Source: Hypericum androsaemum (taxonomy: Eukaryota > Streptophyta > Magnoliopsida > Malpighiales > Hypericaceae). Taken from it: 64,000 nt of DNA. Positions 20,981-31,632 of this stretch are shown here, in pieces (position 1 is the first letter of the stretch; every line of letters begins with the position of its first letter). Position numbers and translations under genes: made by a program. The notes beneath the pieces are model-generated. The model searched no databases. It worked only from the letters and a program-made list of their open reading frames with translations, and had not been told where the DNA came from. The stretch is from the NCBI GenBank assembly GCA_963995505.1, contig OZ023192.1:4199001-4263000 (forward strand), in the 5' to 3' direction.

Positions 20981-22955
20981 CCTCATTTACTCATTTATCA
21001 CCTTATATCATTTAAAGTTAAAGCAATGAATACCTTCTACACAATTTTTAGAATATACATCATGGTCCATGTGGTGTTCATATCAGCAGGAATATGGTAT
21101 ATCATGAGCTTAACATAATTTGATAAATAGACTTGATGTTCGTATTAATTTTGAAAATCCTATAGAAAAAAAATTAAATTATAGGAATTTATAATTTTCA
21201 AAATACCTACAATTTGAAAGAAAAACTAGGGAACAATAAAAAAAGAAAAATAAAATTTAAAAAGAAAGATACTTATTTTCATAAAATTTAAAAATTTCTA
21301 AACAGTAATTATTAAATATTGAAAATTTTAAAATAGAAAAAACCAAAATCCAAAAAATCTAGAATTTCCGTGGCATCTCCTGGACTGGGTGATGGGAAAT
21401 GCGTACACATTCTGTCTTATGCAACTAACCAATCACGTTGACCGCTCTTCCCTTTCTGAATCTGATCTCCTTTATGGACACTGTTAGATAATGAATATGG
21501 TTATTTTACATGCATTATACACTTCAACAAATGAGCAGTACAATTCTGTTTAAGAAAATTGCAAAGGCAGTGCAAATCTTGTAACCAATGTTGACACATA
21601 ATTAGGGATTTATAATATTTGATTGTTCGAGAATTCTCTTAGATTACGTTGATGCATGATTGTGGCTAAGATTGAGTTTAGGTTGGATCTACGTATCTGA
21701 ATAAGATATGGGAATTTCATTTGGATACTTTTCTACTGGATTGAGGCTTTTTAGTTTTGTCATTTGAAAGTTTTGTGGAACCTGTAACACCTGAAAGGAA
21801 AAGAGATCTATCATCCATACCTCGTGAAGTTGCCTCTAGAACGGCTTCACTAATCCTAGAACTAGTTTTTATCTGTTGAAAGGTGATGGATTCAGTTACT
21901 GTAATCACCTTTAGTATCTATGAGGTTCAATTCACATCAACTTTCTTAAATTTTTGGCTCTTGCATGAGTTGCTTAGTTGCTAAAACCCTTGTCATCGAT
22001 GGAACTGCGAAATCAACAATCCGGGATTTCATCTTTGGTATCCATTTCCTTTTAACTTCCCTCCTGATTACCGGTTGGAGGAAGAAACTGAGCTGAGCTC
22101 CGTGACGGACAACTTTCGATGGTGATGGAAACAAGAGCATGCTCAACGAGGCCAGTGAATTGAGAAGTTCTTCTCTGCTTTCTCTCTAGTCGATGTTCTG
22201 CAATCCTAAAGAAATAGTTCGAAATAGTTTTTGGATAGTGTTACACTCACAGACTTCTTGCTACAAAGAAAAGACTGAAATAGCGCAATGACATTCATAC
22301 CCCCACGTCACCAAGAACAGCAATTTTTTTGGTAGTTAACCATTCATACAAGTGCTTTAATACACAATCCACTAATCCAAATATAAAAGTCTCCACATGA
22401 TTAAGAAAGACATCTCCATACACATCACAAGCCCATCAACTATAAATCATATAGCATAATCATAGACGGCATCCTTGCAACCCTATCGCACCGATGTACC
22501 TGCAATTCAAAAAAGACCAGTGATCAACCATTAAGCTACCTCCATGGTAAATGACAGCATTTCTGATGTAAATGATAGCCTATGTGTGAACATTGCTCTA
22601 AATACCATTTTCAAAGGACACAACAGAATTCCGTATCACGGGGGCTTACGAAACAATAAAACCAATTTACAAAACAATTCAAACAAGCATGGATATATTG
22701 GCAGGGCATCCATCCATCATAAGCTCATGAAGCAGAAATTTACAGCACATAAAAAGTGCTTTTTCTAGCTGTTCACTGATTGGCAAATGGTTAACTTACA
22801 GCAGAGAGAAGTTGGCACCGGCACTGTCTCTTTAGAACAGAACCATCAAAGTACCAATTCAAGCTTTTTTTATCCGCTGAATAATGAATGTTTTGCCCGT
22901 GCACAATGACAAGATCTAAACCGAACCCAATGCTCCACCTCCTCCCCGTTTGGAC
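20981..22955. other. intergenic, no recognisable gene
   Basis: AT-rich to 21480, more balanced from 21700 to 22800. Minus-strand open frames at 21717-21908 and 21946-22146 have normal-looking composition but match no family that I recognise and are separated by stops; they could be decayed exons. I assign no function. Confidence 0.4.
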
Positions 22956-23267
22956 AACTCCATAACCAACTTTGACCAAAAGTTTCGTGCAAAAGACTCA
23001 GAGTTTGAAAATCCCTCAACCGTTATAAGCAACTGGAATTGCCTGCTAGTCTTTAACTTTAAATGGTAATTAGAGATTGCATGAAACATGACTCCGCATG
23101 TAGCTAAAATTATCAACAACATACTTGGAGATTGCAGGATATATGCCTTGATAAGTAGAGTTTGTTCCACCTTAAGGGTTTGGCCAAATCCTCACCCCTC
23201 TCTCATACCGTTAGAGAAAAGTGCTCATCGATAAAATTTCGTAGGACTTGATATTGGGGATGACGAG

Positions 23268-24093
23268 TTACCTACAAGTTTGACCAGGTTTGGGCCTGAA
23301 GATGTAGAGGATCATCTTCTTGCTTAAAAAATTATCCTGGACTTGTGCTTGGTAAATCTTGGTCTTCCCTGAGGACATAAGTCTAGCTTCCAAGGTTATG
23401 TAGTATATGTAACCGGTGGTGGAGCCTTCAATAGCCTTGAGAGCCTTCACAAACTCAAGCTGCTGCTCGGGCTAATAATCCAGAAAGAAATTAGTCAAGC
23501 AAAAGAAAAAAGGATCTATCTCACAACTGGCTGGCAATCGCAAACGCAAACGCAAACAAACCTTTTTCCGATTGTGCCATTTGATTGAGAATTCCGCACA
23601 CTTCTTAACTTCGTCAAAATCAGCAGTTACATCCACCGGACGAAGTCCCCCGATCACACGCTTAGGAAATATGTCAACATCGAAACCCTAGCAGAACCAA
23701 CAATTACTACCAAATCAAAACATTGGCATAACTCTTAATATTTTCTCATAAATGGTGCTTATTAGGGAAAGGGCTAACCCTGGATATTTTGATTTGCTTG
23801 AGATAGCGGCGAAACACTTGATTGTCTTCCTCGCTTATGCTTTCGTCTTCGTAGTCGACGCTGCTGACATCGTCCTCGTCAATGTCGTAGCGGCCGTCGT
23901 CGTATCCGCAGCTGTTGGTGTCGCTGTCGTCGTCCTTGTCGATGCAGGTGCTGTGGCCTTGGCTTCCGTCGTCGGAGCCGCAACTGTCGCTGTCGTCGTC
24001 GTCCATGCCGGTGCTGTGGCCTTGAATTCCGTCCTCCACCTTCGGCCTTTTGTGTTTTCTGTCCTTGTCATCCACGATTTCGATTATAGCCAT
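23268..24093 (-). CDS. cystatin-related protein, copy 2, apparently intact, three exons
   Basis: Exon 1 24093-23779, intron GTTAGC..CTAG, exon 2 23687-23562, intron from GTTTG to TTAG, exon 3 23471-23268; all joins are phase 0 and the product is 214 residues. Residues about 20-85 are a very acidic tandem repeat (QGHST...DDSDS CG.DDG twice), followed by SEEDNQVFRRYLKQIK, GFDVDIFPKRVIGGL and CAEFSIKWHNRKK. The C-terminus (LEFVKALKAIEGSTTG, YIYYITLEA, TKIYQAQVQDNF, LYIFRPKPG) has the cystatin fold pattern of the plant cystatin-related family. The QxVxG protease-binding loop of true cystatins is not evident, so papain inhibition is doubtful; function unknown. A solo LTR lies about 160 bp upstream in the same orientation. 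The exon borders are inferred from comparison of copies. Confidence 0.7.
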
Positions 24094-24250
24094 GATCGAT
24101 CGAGAGAGAGAGTTCTAACCAAAACCCTAATATCGGAAGAAAGGGGAATACTAATTTTGAGCCCTCAACAAAACGTAGATAGATATTCTTATATTCTACC
24201 CTCCTATGGATTTGATTATAACAGTTCCGTCCTTTTTCTTTTTGTAATAT

Positions 24251-24883
24251 TGTTGCGGGAAAAAGAGAACAAGAACCTGAGACGGATTCGGAGTAGTCGT
24301 TCCAAGGTCGGTCTATACTATGCTAAGGTTAAAACTAGAGCTACGCTACGAGCTACGCTATGCTACAGCTAAGAAAAGGAAAAGCAATAAAGATAGAAGA
24401 GTAGTTGTGTGTTGTGTTGTTGATGTCCGTTCTCTCGCGCGAGCCCTCCTTATATAGAGTGCCTTGACCTAACCTCCGTGCCTTCAGAATAGGAAATGCT
24501 AAACCGCCTCCAAAACTTTCGGCTCCAAGTCTCAATCCTGAGAAATCTGCTTCAAGTTATTTGTTCCTAATATGACGGGATCCTCTCGGCTCAGTACAAG
24601 CCGTCTTCCTTAAATGAGCAGATCCCGTCCTCGAATAGGAAGCTTTCAAAATGTGACGACCAAGCAATCGCGGCCTAAAGAGGAACTTACCAAGTCTTGC
24701 CAAATATTGAGAATCTCGACTCAAGTTAGGAAAATATAGATCGTCTTGACCTTCTCGAATCTTCCACGCAAAATCTTGACTCAAGTCCGTCATCACCCAA
24801 GACGGACATCTCGTCAGGCCCAAAGTGAAACCCAAAATGGGCTCAAACTAACGGCCTCCTCAACCAAAGTGGACCTATTCCCA
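24251..24883 (-). repeat. probable solo LTR upstream of the intact cystatin-like gene
   Basis: On the minus strand it runs from TGGGAATAGGTCC to CCCGCAACA with TG...CA ends and contains CTCTATATAAGGAGGGC (TATA box at about 24450-24458). Adjacent sequence on the left is the cystatin 5' flank, on the right intron 2 of the truncated copy 3. No internal element sequence and no matching target duplication are present. A fused LTR left by recombination between two elements, with loss of the DNA between, would explain both. No second copy in the window confirms the borders. Confidence 0.5.
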
Positions 24884-24900
24884 GACAAACGCAAACAAAC

Positions 24901-25421
24901 CTTTTTCCGATTGTGCCATTTGATTGCGAATTCCGCACACTTCTTAACTTCGTCAAAATCAGTAGTTACATCCACCGGACGAAGTCCCCCGATCACACGC
25001 TTAGGAAATATGTCAACATCGAAACCCTAGCAGAACCAACAATTACTACCAAATCAAAACATTGGCATAACTCTTAATATTTTATCATAAAATGGTGCTT
25101 ATTAGGGAAAAGGCTAACCCTGGATTTTTTGATTTGCTTGAGATAGCGGCGAAACACTTGATTGTCTTCCTCGCTTATGCTTTCGTCTTCGTAGTCGACG
25201 CTGCTGACATCGTCCTCGTCGATGTCGTAGCGGCCGTCATCGTAGCCGCAGCTGTTGGTGTCGCTGTCGTCGTCCTTGTCGATGCTGTGGCCTTGGCTTC
25301 CGTCATCGGAGCCGCAACTGTCGCTGTAGTCCATGCCGGTGCTGTGGCCTTGAATTCCGTCCTCCACCTTCGACCTTTTGTGTTTTCTGTCCTTGTCATC
25401 CACAATTTCGATTAGAGCCAT
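24901..25421 (-). pseudogene. cystatin-related gene, copy 3, lacking exon 3
   Basis: Exon 1 25421-25119 (101 codons) and exon 2 25026-24901 (42 codons) are open and nearly identical to copy 2 (EIVDDKDRKHKRSKVEDG, SEEDNQVFRRYLKQIKKSR; exon 2 with CAEFAIKWHNRKK). Shortly into intron 2, at GCGTTTGTC (about 24884), the sequence changes to the solo LTR and exon 3, which would encode the cystatin-like fold, is absent. The acidic repeat is a few residues shorter than in copy 2. Confidence 0.85.
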
Positions 25422-25778
25422 GATCGATCGAGAGAGAGAGTTCTAACCAAAACCTTAATATCGGAAGAAAGGGGAATACTAATTTTGAGCCCATTAAAAC
25501 ATAGATAGATATACTTATGTTTCTCCTCCTTTGGATTATAACAGTTCAGTCCTTTTTCTTTAAGAGAGTGTACAGATTAGTCTAGTCCCCCAACAATTTA
25601 TTTTGGTTTTTTTTTTCCGTAATCCACTTTCTGATTACTAACATTCTTTACAAATTTGTATTTTTTATAATAATTTAGTTTTATGGAATTTAGATATCTT
25701 TTTTATTTTCATTTTTAAATTGTTCCCAATTGTTTCTTTCAATCTAAAGGCATTTCCACATTTCTTTTAATTGGTGAC

Positions 25779-25868
25779 TCCCCCTAGTTGTTAGCTAATT
25801 TCATCATCCTCGTAAGCTTTTCTCTTTTCTTCTTCTCTATTTCAAGCTCCGGAAGCACCTGATGATCT
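25779..25868 (-). pseudogene. MADS exon 2 start fragment
   Basis: About 90 bp matching the 5' end of MADS exon 2 with its acceptor site (minus strand GATCATCAGGTGCTTCCGGAG, then AGCTTGAAATAGAGAAGAAG and GAAATTAGCTAACAACT). The frame carries a stop. It is isolated between cystatin-like copies. Confidence 0.7.
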
Positions 25869-25944
25869 TTTTTGGTCCTCCCACATCACTAAAGAATGCA
25901 TCAACAAAACATAAGCTACCATGAGATTTCCAGTGCCTATTTGT

Positions 25945-26430
25945 AAATTTTGCAGTAAATACCATCCCAGACTAAGCGTTCCATTTTCAAATGACACAAA
26001 CGGAAAGATGCAATGATCTGATAAGCAACTTTGACCTAAATTTTGTCCAAAAGATCTAGAGTTTGAAAATCACTCAACCGTTAAAAGCAACCGGAATTGC
26101 CCATTAATTTTCAACTTTTAAAATGGTAATTAGAGATTGCATGATATATGCCTTCGCATGTAGCTAACAATATTGACAAACCATCTACCAACAACATTCT
26201 TAGAGAGTGCAGGATATATGCCTTAAAAGTGTTGACTGAAAAGTATTAACGAGCCATCTATCGGAAGCATACGGCTCAAAATTTATTTTGTTCATAAGTA
26301 GAGTTTAAGGAATAGGTAAATCCCCAACCCTCCCTTATATCTTTAGAGCAAAATATTCATCGGTAATTTCATAGGATCTGATCTTGGAGATCACGAATTA
26401 CCTTCAAGTTTGACCAGGTTTGGGCGTAGA
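25945..26430 (-). pseudogene. cystatin-gene 3' flank and last-exon remnant
   Basis: Matches the 3' flank of copy 2 (22955-23260), for example GAGTTTGAAAATCACTCAACCG and AATGGTAATTAGAGATTGCATGA. At 26395-26425 it includes the end of exon 3 (CTTCAAGTTTGACCAGGTTTGGGC), joined directly to sequence resembling the family's 5' flank (TATACTTATATTTTCCTCC). The rest of that gene copy has been deleted. Confidence 0.65.
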
Positions 26431-27292
26431 TATACTTATATTTTCCTCCTACGGATTATAACAGTTTCATCCTTTTTATTGTTATTGTACACAGCTTAGT
26501 CATTTTCTTTAAGTGAGTGTACAAATTAGTCCTTGAAAACTTTATTATGGTTTTTTTATATATCGATAATAGACATTTAGATAATAAATTGGTGTAGCGT
26601 CATCTTTGATTCTGGCAGTGTTGAGTCGGAGAGATGGTGAGAAGAGAATTGTAAAAAAATTCTAGATTTTTTGGATTTTTCTATATTTTTAAAATTTTTA
26701 TTTTAATAATTATTAATGGTAGAGGTTGTTTATTTTGTTATTTTCTTAGAGAATTTTCAATTTTATGAAAATTTAATGTCACTTGAACATTGCTATTTTT
26801 CTTTTGTTTATTTTATTATTTTAATGAATATTTTTAAAAATAATTAATGTTATGGGAACTTAGGTATCTTTCTTTTTTAGTTTTATTTTTTATTTTGAAA
26901 ATTACCCTCAGGTCCCTAAGATATAGTCCAATAGACGATTTGGTCCATATATTTTCAAAATACATGTAATTGTCCTCGTACTTTGGTTAAATTATACTCT
27001 CGGTCCCTGGCTTCTTCATTAATTAATTTTTTCTTATTTTAACTTTGAAATAACTGTTATACCCTTGCTCCGGTCGACTCAAGCCACTAGGCATTTTATC
27101 AACGAACACCAACTTTGATCATCTTTTCCAATCATTTTTTTGGCGAACACCAACTCATATCATCAAATAATTCCGGCAACCATCGACCATCGGCCTCCGA
27201 CGATGAGTTTCGCACATGGAACTGAGAAATCAGAAATCGCAGAATTTCTGCTGTTGTAACAAACACAGAACATGAAGCCCCATAAACTCATG
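26431..27292. other. AT-rich flank with a truncated repeat
   Basis: Up to about 26550 it resembles the cystatin 5' flank (TTTAAGTGAGTGTACAAATTAGTCC). After 26900 there is a CTCAGGTCCCTAAGATATAGTCC segment of the type found at ends of Mutator-like elements. No gene recognised. Confidence 0.4.
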
Positions 27293-27510
27293 TCGTAGCA
27301 GCCGTCGTCATAGCCGCAGCTGTTGGTGTCGCTGTCGCTGTCGTAGTCGTCGATGAAGGTGTTATGGCCTTGGCTTCCGTCGTCGGAGCCGCAACTATCG
27401 GTATCGCTATCGCTGTCATCCATGCCGGTGCTGTGGCCTTGAATTCTGCCCTCCACCTTTGGCCTTTTGTGTTTTCTGTCCTTGTCATCCATGATTTTGG
27501 TTATAGCCAT
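27293..27510 (-). pseudogene. cystatin-related gene, copy 4, exon 1 fragment
   Basis: ATG at 27510 preceded by the shared CTCTCTCTATCGATC-type leader. It encodes DDKDRKHKRPKVEGRIQGHS and two acidic units (DSDSDTDSCGSDDG, DSDSDTNSCGYDDG) and breaks off after CYD at about 27293, where unrelated sequence starts. The acidic units are longer than in copies 2 and 3. Confidence 0.8.
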
Positions 27511-27581
27511 GATCGATAGAGAGAGTATTCTAAACAAAATCCTAAAATAGGGACAAAGGGGAGAGCGAATTTGATCCCAAC

Positions 27582-28176
27582 AAAGGGTATTTATACCTGG
27601 CCCTCTCTCTCCAGCATCTAGGAGCCTTCTCTCTCTCCCTTTTGTTGGAGCATTTATCTTAGATTTTTTCAACCTAAAATTTCCGCCTCTATCCACCATA
27701 GGCCATCCACCATCTTCAACCCAAAAATCACCCTCACCAAGAGCCATCCATCTTCCACCTCAACCCTCCAGTCTGTTGGTCTGTCTCGCCTCACTTCTCG
27801 CTGTCGTCCTCCTGTCTGCCATTCATCTCGCCATCGTCCGAGGTCCCCATCCCACCTCACCCTCCTGACCGCCTGTCCACTTCGCCGTACTCCTCGCCGT
27901 CGTCCTTCTGTCTGTCTCGCCGTCGTCCTGTCTGCCGTCCTCTGTCGATCTCCATCCCACCCCACCTTTCTGACCGCCTGTTGGCCTCGTCGTCATCCTC
28001 CTGTCTGTCGTCTTGTAGTCGTTTACCATCCGCCCGCCGTCCGTCTCTCTAACGCCCACTGTCCGTCTTGTCGAAGCCCTCAGCAAGGTCTCGACCCGAG
28101 GCTCGCTCGTTCGGGTCCTGCCCTCTTCAGTCAGCTTCTGGGTGCGGCTAGGAATGGTTTGAAGTCAACGGTGGTT

Positions 28177-28215
<39 letters not shown>

Positions 28216-28870
28216 CGCTTGGTCGGTGGCCACCGACTACCCCGCACGATCCGATTTCCCTTTTCCTTTTGTTATTCTATTTTTTTGTCTTGGTTGCTTA
28301 TGATGTTTGTTTCTTTCTGTGTGTGTTATTTTTGCTCATGAGTCACTCCGGTCGCCATCCACGGAGGCTCGCCCCTCTCCAGTCTGCTGGGCAGCCTTGT
28401 GTTGCCTTTGGTCGGCCGAAGGGCTGGTGTTGTTTTGTTGTTTTGCTTGGTGTTTTAGATCCTGGAAGCTCGTATTTAGTGGTCTTGTCAGGTTTATGCC
28501 TACTTGTATGATCTTTTGTTTGGATCGGCTTACGCCTGATCTGAGATCTTTTCGGATCTCGAAATTTTTTTTGTGGCTGCAAGTAGAGAACCTAGTCTTG
28601 GTTGAATTTATTCGACCTTCGCTCTCATTTTGGTGCATCTCGTATGCATTCAAATGCTCACAAGCTTGTCTTGTAGTTTTTGGCCGTAGTTTTGTCTCGG
28701 CAGAATTTCACCCGGTCGTTTGGCTTTTGTGCCTTCTCGATCGTCCTTCGCTCCCCCCTGTGCCACTCTACTGTTATTGGATTGGATTTCATTTTCTGAT
28801 TGATTTTTATCATCTTTTGTCTATATATTTATTTTTTCTGCATTGTAACTCTTTGTTAATATAGGCCTTT
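27582..28870 (+). mobile_element. insertion with GC-rich repeats, poly(G) and LINE-like 3' end
   Basis: This block separates the copy 4 leader from its normal upstream flank (28880-28960), so it is probably an insertion. 27780-28090 holds degenerate tandem repeats of CGTCGTCCTCCTGTCTGTC-like words, including a unit with CATCCCACCYCACC..CTGACCGCCTG at about 27848 and 27954. A 37-base G run is at 28179-28215. 28290-28870 matches 40420-40985 in part (TATGCATTCAAATG, TCGTTYGGCT) and ends TGTAACTCTTTGTTAATATAGG, duplicated once, as at the 3' end of a plant LINE. No reverse transcriptase is visible. Confidence 0.45.
28179..28215 (+). repeat. 37-base poly(G) tract
   Basis: An uninterrupted run of 37 G. 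Such runs are rare in plant genomes and are also a known site of sequencing and assembly error, so the true length is uncertain. Confidence 0.9.
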
Positions 28871-28989
28871 GTTAATATAGGTCTGTCCTCCTACGGACAA
28901 TAACTGATTCATCCTTTATTGTTTTTATCATGTACAGCTTAGTCCTTGAACGTTATCACTTTAGGGGGTCCAGAGGACTTTATTCCTTT

Positions 28990-29400
28990 ATTTTTTTGAT
29001 GATTATATGAAGTAAATGTTCTTTATAAATAAGTATATATATCTTTTTCCTTTTATGTTAATAAATAGTAAAACTGTTGGAAAATATACCAATTAGGTGA
29101 TAAATACATTAAAAACATACTAACATTTTCAAATATCTATGTAGCATGTTACAAAAATGTGAACTTTAGTTTTAAATGATGCTCATTTTGAAAGCTAATA
29201 ATAATCGCGCCAAAATGGACCACTATTGAATTAGTTTGCAATTTATAAAAAGCATTTTTAAATTCTGCATTTTTTGAAAATTAGTTATATGCGCGTAAAA
29301 ATAACCGTTATGAACAGTTATTTAACCAACGTTACAAATGAAAGAATTAGTTGAGAAAATTATTCATTAAATATATAAATTTGAACAATTTACGTTGCAT
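28990..29400 (-). repeat. 3'-flank repeat D, copy 5 (inverted)
   Basis: On the minus strand it follows the MADS pseudogene 3'UTR (TATATTTAATGAATAATTTTC) and carries CATAACGGTTATTTTTACGCG and GTGGTCCATTTTGGCGCG, the paired motifs of copies 2 and 3, then CACCTAATTGGTATATTTTCC. It is the inverted counterpart of 11398-13210 without the hAT insertion. Confidence 0.7.
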
Positions 29401-29439
29401 CGCCCCATGCTAACACAAGATCAAATTCCTCGGACGCAT

Positions 29440-30585
29440 AATAAGTTGGTGTTAGTGGTGGTAGTTCAATGGTGGTGGAAGTGGAGGTGGCAGAGAAGAT
29501 GCTTGGAGAATGTTGGTAATCTCCTTTTGCACTAAGACATTCCTCTTCAATTCTTCCAAGGAGGCCTTAAATGCCTCTAGCTGAGGCCATGTGAGCTCCT
29601 TAACGGTGTTAGCTAATTTCTTCATCTCTTTTCCTTTCTTCTTCTCAATTTCAAGCTCATGAAGTATCTGATTTTTTTTCGAGCAAGTAATGTCAACAGC
29701 AAAATCATATTAAAATACCCACAACATGATCCTTTGCGAGCAAATCGAATCAGATATTATTAATTTATCTTATCGTAATCTTATACAATGGATTCAAACT
29801 GAATTTTATAAATCAATGATTAAAAAATATGTATTAATTTTTTTGGTAGAATACACATGTAATATACTTATTCTTCAATTACTATCTAGCATGTAATAAT
29901 ATCTATTAAAGTTTCTTTATACAATTCTAGTTTTATCTAATTCATTCGAAATTATTTATTTTATAATATTTATAATATTTGATAACAAATTATGTGAAAC
30001 CAATGAACAAAAGTCTAATTGCATAGAAAAGAAATGGAATTCTCTCATTAAAGTAATCAAAGTCGAAATTCTGTTTCTATACTCTCTACCAGCTAACTCT
30101 ACCTCGTCTCACAAGAAATATGAAAAGAAAATAGATTCATCAGTTGAATAAAAAGATAAAGTGATTTCTTTTCTAGAAAATTAGTTCTATATAAATTATT
30201 CTTAAAATATTATTTTATTCATAAAATTAATAATTTTAATTAGGCATGTGCGTACTTGAGAGAGCTGCATGTTCAGATCACAGACATTTTGCTTCCGGTA
30301 AGCCTCAACAAACTATTGCATAGGATCTAAAGCCTCAGGAGCCTCAGTGTCGTCCTCAGAGAGAAAACGATCAATAATTGGTGCAACACCGGGATGACCA
30401 AAGGAATACACCTTCTTCCCGGGGGAATTGACGAGGATGGCAAACTTGGCGCCCGTAAAGGTGCAAAGCTCATTGGCTTTCTTAAAGAGACCAGCCCGAC
30501 GCTTGGTGAACGTTATATAGAGATCGCTCTGCTTGTTTATCTTGGCCATTACAATCCTATGGCGGCCAAAACTCTTGTGAGACAT
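29440..30585 (-). pseudogene. MADS-box pseudogene, inverted duplicate of the 10.1-kb gene
   Basis: Exon 1 is 30585-30256, exactly 330 bp as in the intact gene, with the MADS core TFTKRRAGLFKKANELCTFT and VNSPGKKVYSFG; a TAG at 30313-30315 stops it after DPMQ. The donor GTACGCAC and the acceptor ATCAG before ATACTTCATGAGCTT are conserved, giving an intron 30255-29668. Exon 2 keeps GKEMKKLA, ELTWPQLEAFKASLEELK and PPPLPPP, then a one-base loss shifts the frame near 29480 and the last part of the coding region is deleted, the remainder joining directly to 3'UTR sequence. A stop, a frameshift and a deletion make it non-functional. Confidence 0.9.
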
Positions 30586-30715
30586 CAGAAAATAGTTGCC
30601 GAGTTTTGTATGCAACGGTATAAGAGATTTGAGAGGGTTATATACTGAAATAATGTCGTTACTTTTGGCAGGATGGTGCTCGGGATAGTAGTAATAGAGG
30701 GGGAAATGAGCATTA

Positions 30716-30723
30716 TATTTATA
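30716..30723 (-). promoter_or_regulatory. TATA box of the MADS pseudogene
   Basis: TATAAATA on the minus strand, 131-138 bp before the pseudogene start codon, equivalent to 10009-10016. Confidence 0.5.
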
Positions 30724-30744
30724 CAAATGTTTTGTGTGACACAT

Positions 30745-31632
30745 AATTAATTACTTACCAATTTTTATTGATTTCCTAAAATATGATCTCAGATTGCCTG
30801 CTTGGTATTTTTTGTGCTTATCTTTGTATAACATTGATATCACTTCTTCTTTTTGGTCAAGACATTAATGTCACTTCTTATTATAATTGACAAACATTAA
30901 CTTATTACCAAATATAACATATGTTGCCAAGTTTGTATAGTTGACCACATTTTTCTCTATATTTGGGGAATTAACAAGGAAGAGTTACAATTTCTTTCTA
31001 GAAGGATTTGTGAAAAATTAATTGAATCATTACAAAGTTTTCAAAAATAAAATTCAAAATAATAGATGTAGTACTGAAATCGACAACTTGAAAGTAAACA
31101 AGGAACTAATGTATAGCCAATAATAGCGTGTATTGTCCAACTCATAAAATCATAGCTATAAATGTTATGCATATGGCGTAGCGCACCGAAAGCAAAAATA
31201 AAATGGTAAACGGATATGAAATATCCAATGTGAAAACTGTCTATATAATCTCTCTAAATCAAAAGGCGCACGATGTAATGCCTATCAATCTAGGTTGTCA
31301 CGAGGATAACTAACAAATGTAAAGAGTAAACTAGAGATATGAATCTCTCTTCAGAGAAGAATCCACCTTTCAAAGATTGAAGACAAATTTTTTACTGCGT
31401 AAACACTCAAATATCAATATTCTATATCATATCATAACCCATAAACTAAGAGCTAACAACCCTTACATAGAGCTAGGATTGATTGTAGATTCATAAATAG
31501 CTTAAATCATCTAATAAACTTCTAATTAATACTAAACTTGTAGTTAAGACCTCGTAGGGTCAAACTGGATAAATACTTAATAAAGATTAATATAACGTGC
31601 CTACGTTAGACTCCACCACGTGGAATGAGCTT
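30745..31632 (-). other. duplicated upstream flank (arm B) with an empty copia site
   Basis: Inverted match to 7072-7571 plus 9661-10008. GATGT at 31065-31069 corresponds to the target duplication of the copia remnant in arm A, and no copia sequence is present here. The two arms therefore show the site with and without the insertion. Confidence 0.65.

Noticed and set aside
23752..24372. 206-residue hydrophobic open frame on the plus strand
   Set aside because: It is the antisense of the acidic exon 1 of the cystatin-related gene. GAC/GAT-rich sense codons read as GTC/ATC (Val/Ile) on the other strand, giving a spurious membrane-like protein.
25092..25415. 107-residue plus-strand open frame
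   Set aside because: Antisense shadow of exon 1 of cystatin-like copy 3.
27669..28086. Arg/Gly-rich minus-strand frames
   Set aside because: Simple translation of the degenerate GC-rich tandem repeats.
28307..28864. 185-residue plus-strand frame
   Set aside because: T-rich LINE-like 3' region; cysteine/phenylalanine-rich chance frame with no recognisable domain.
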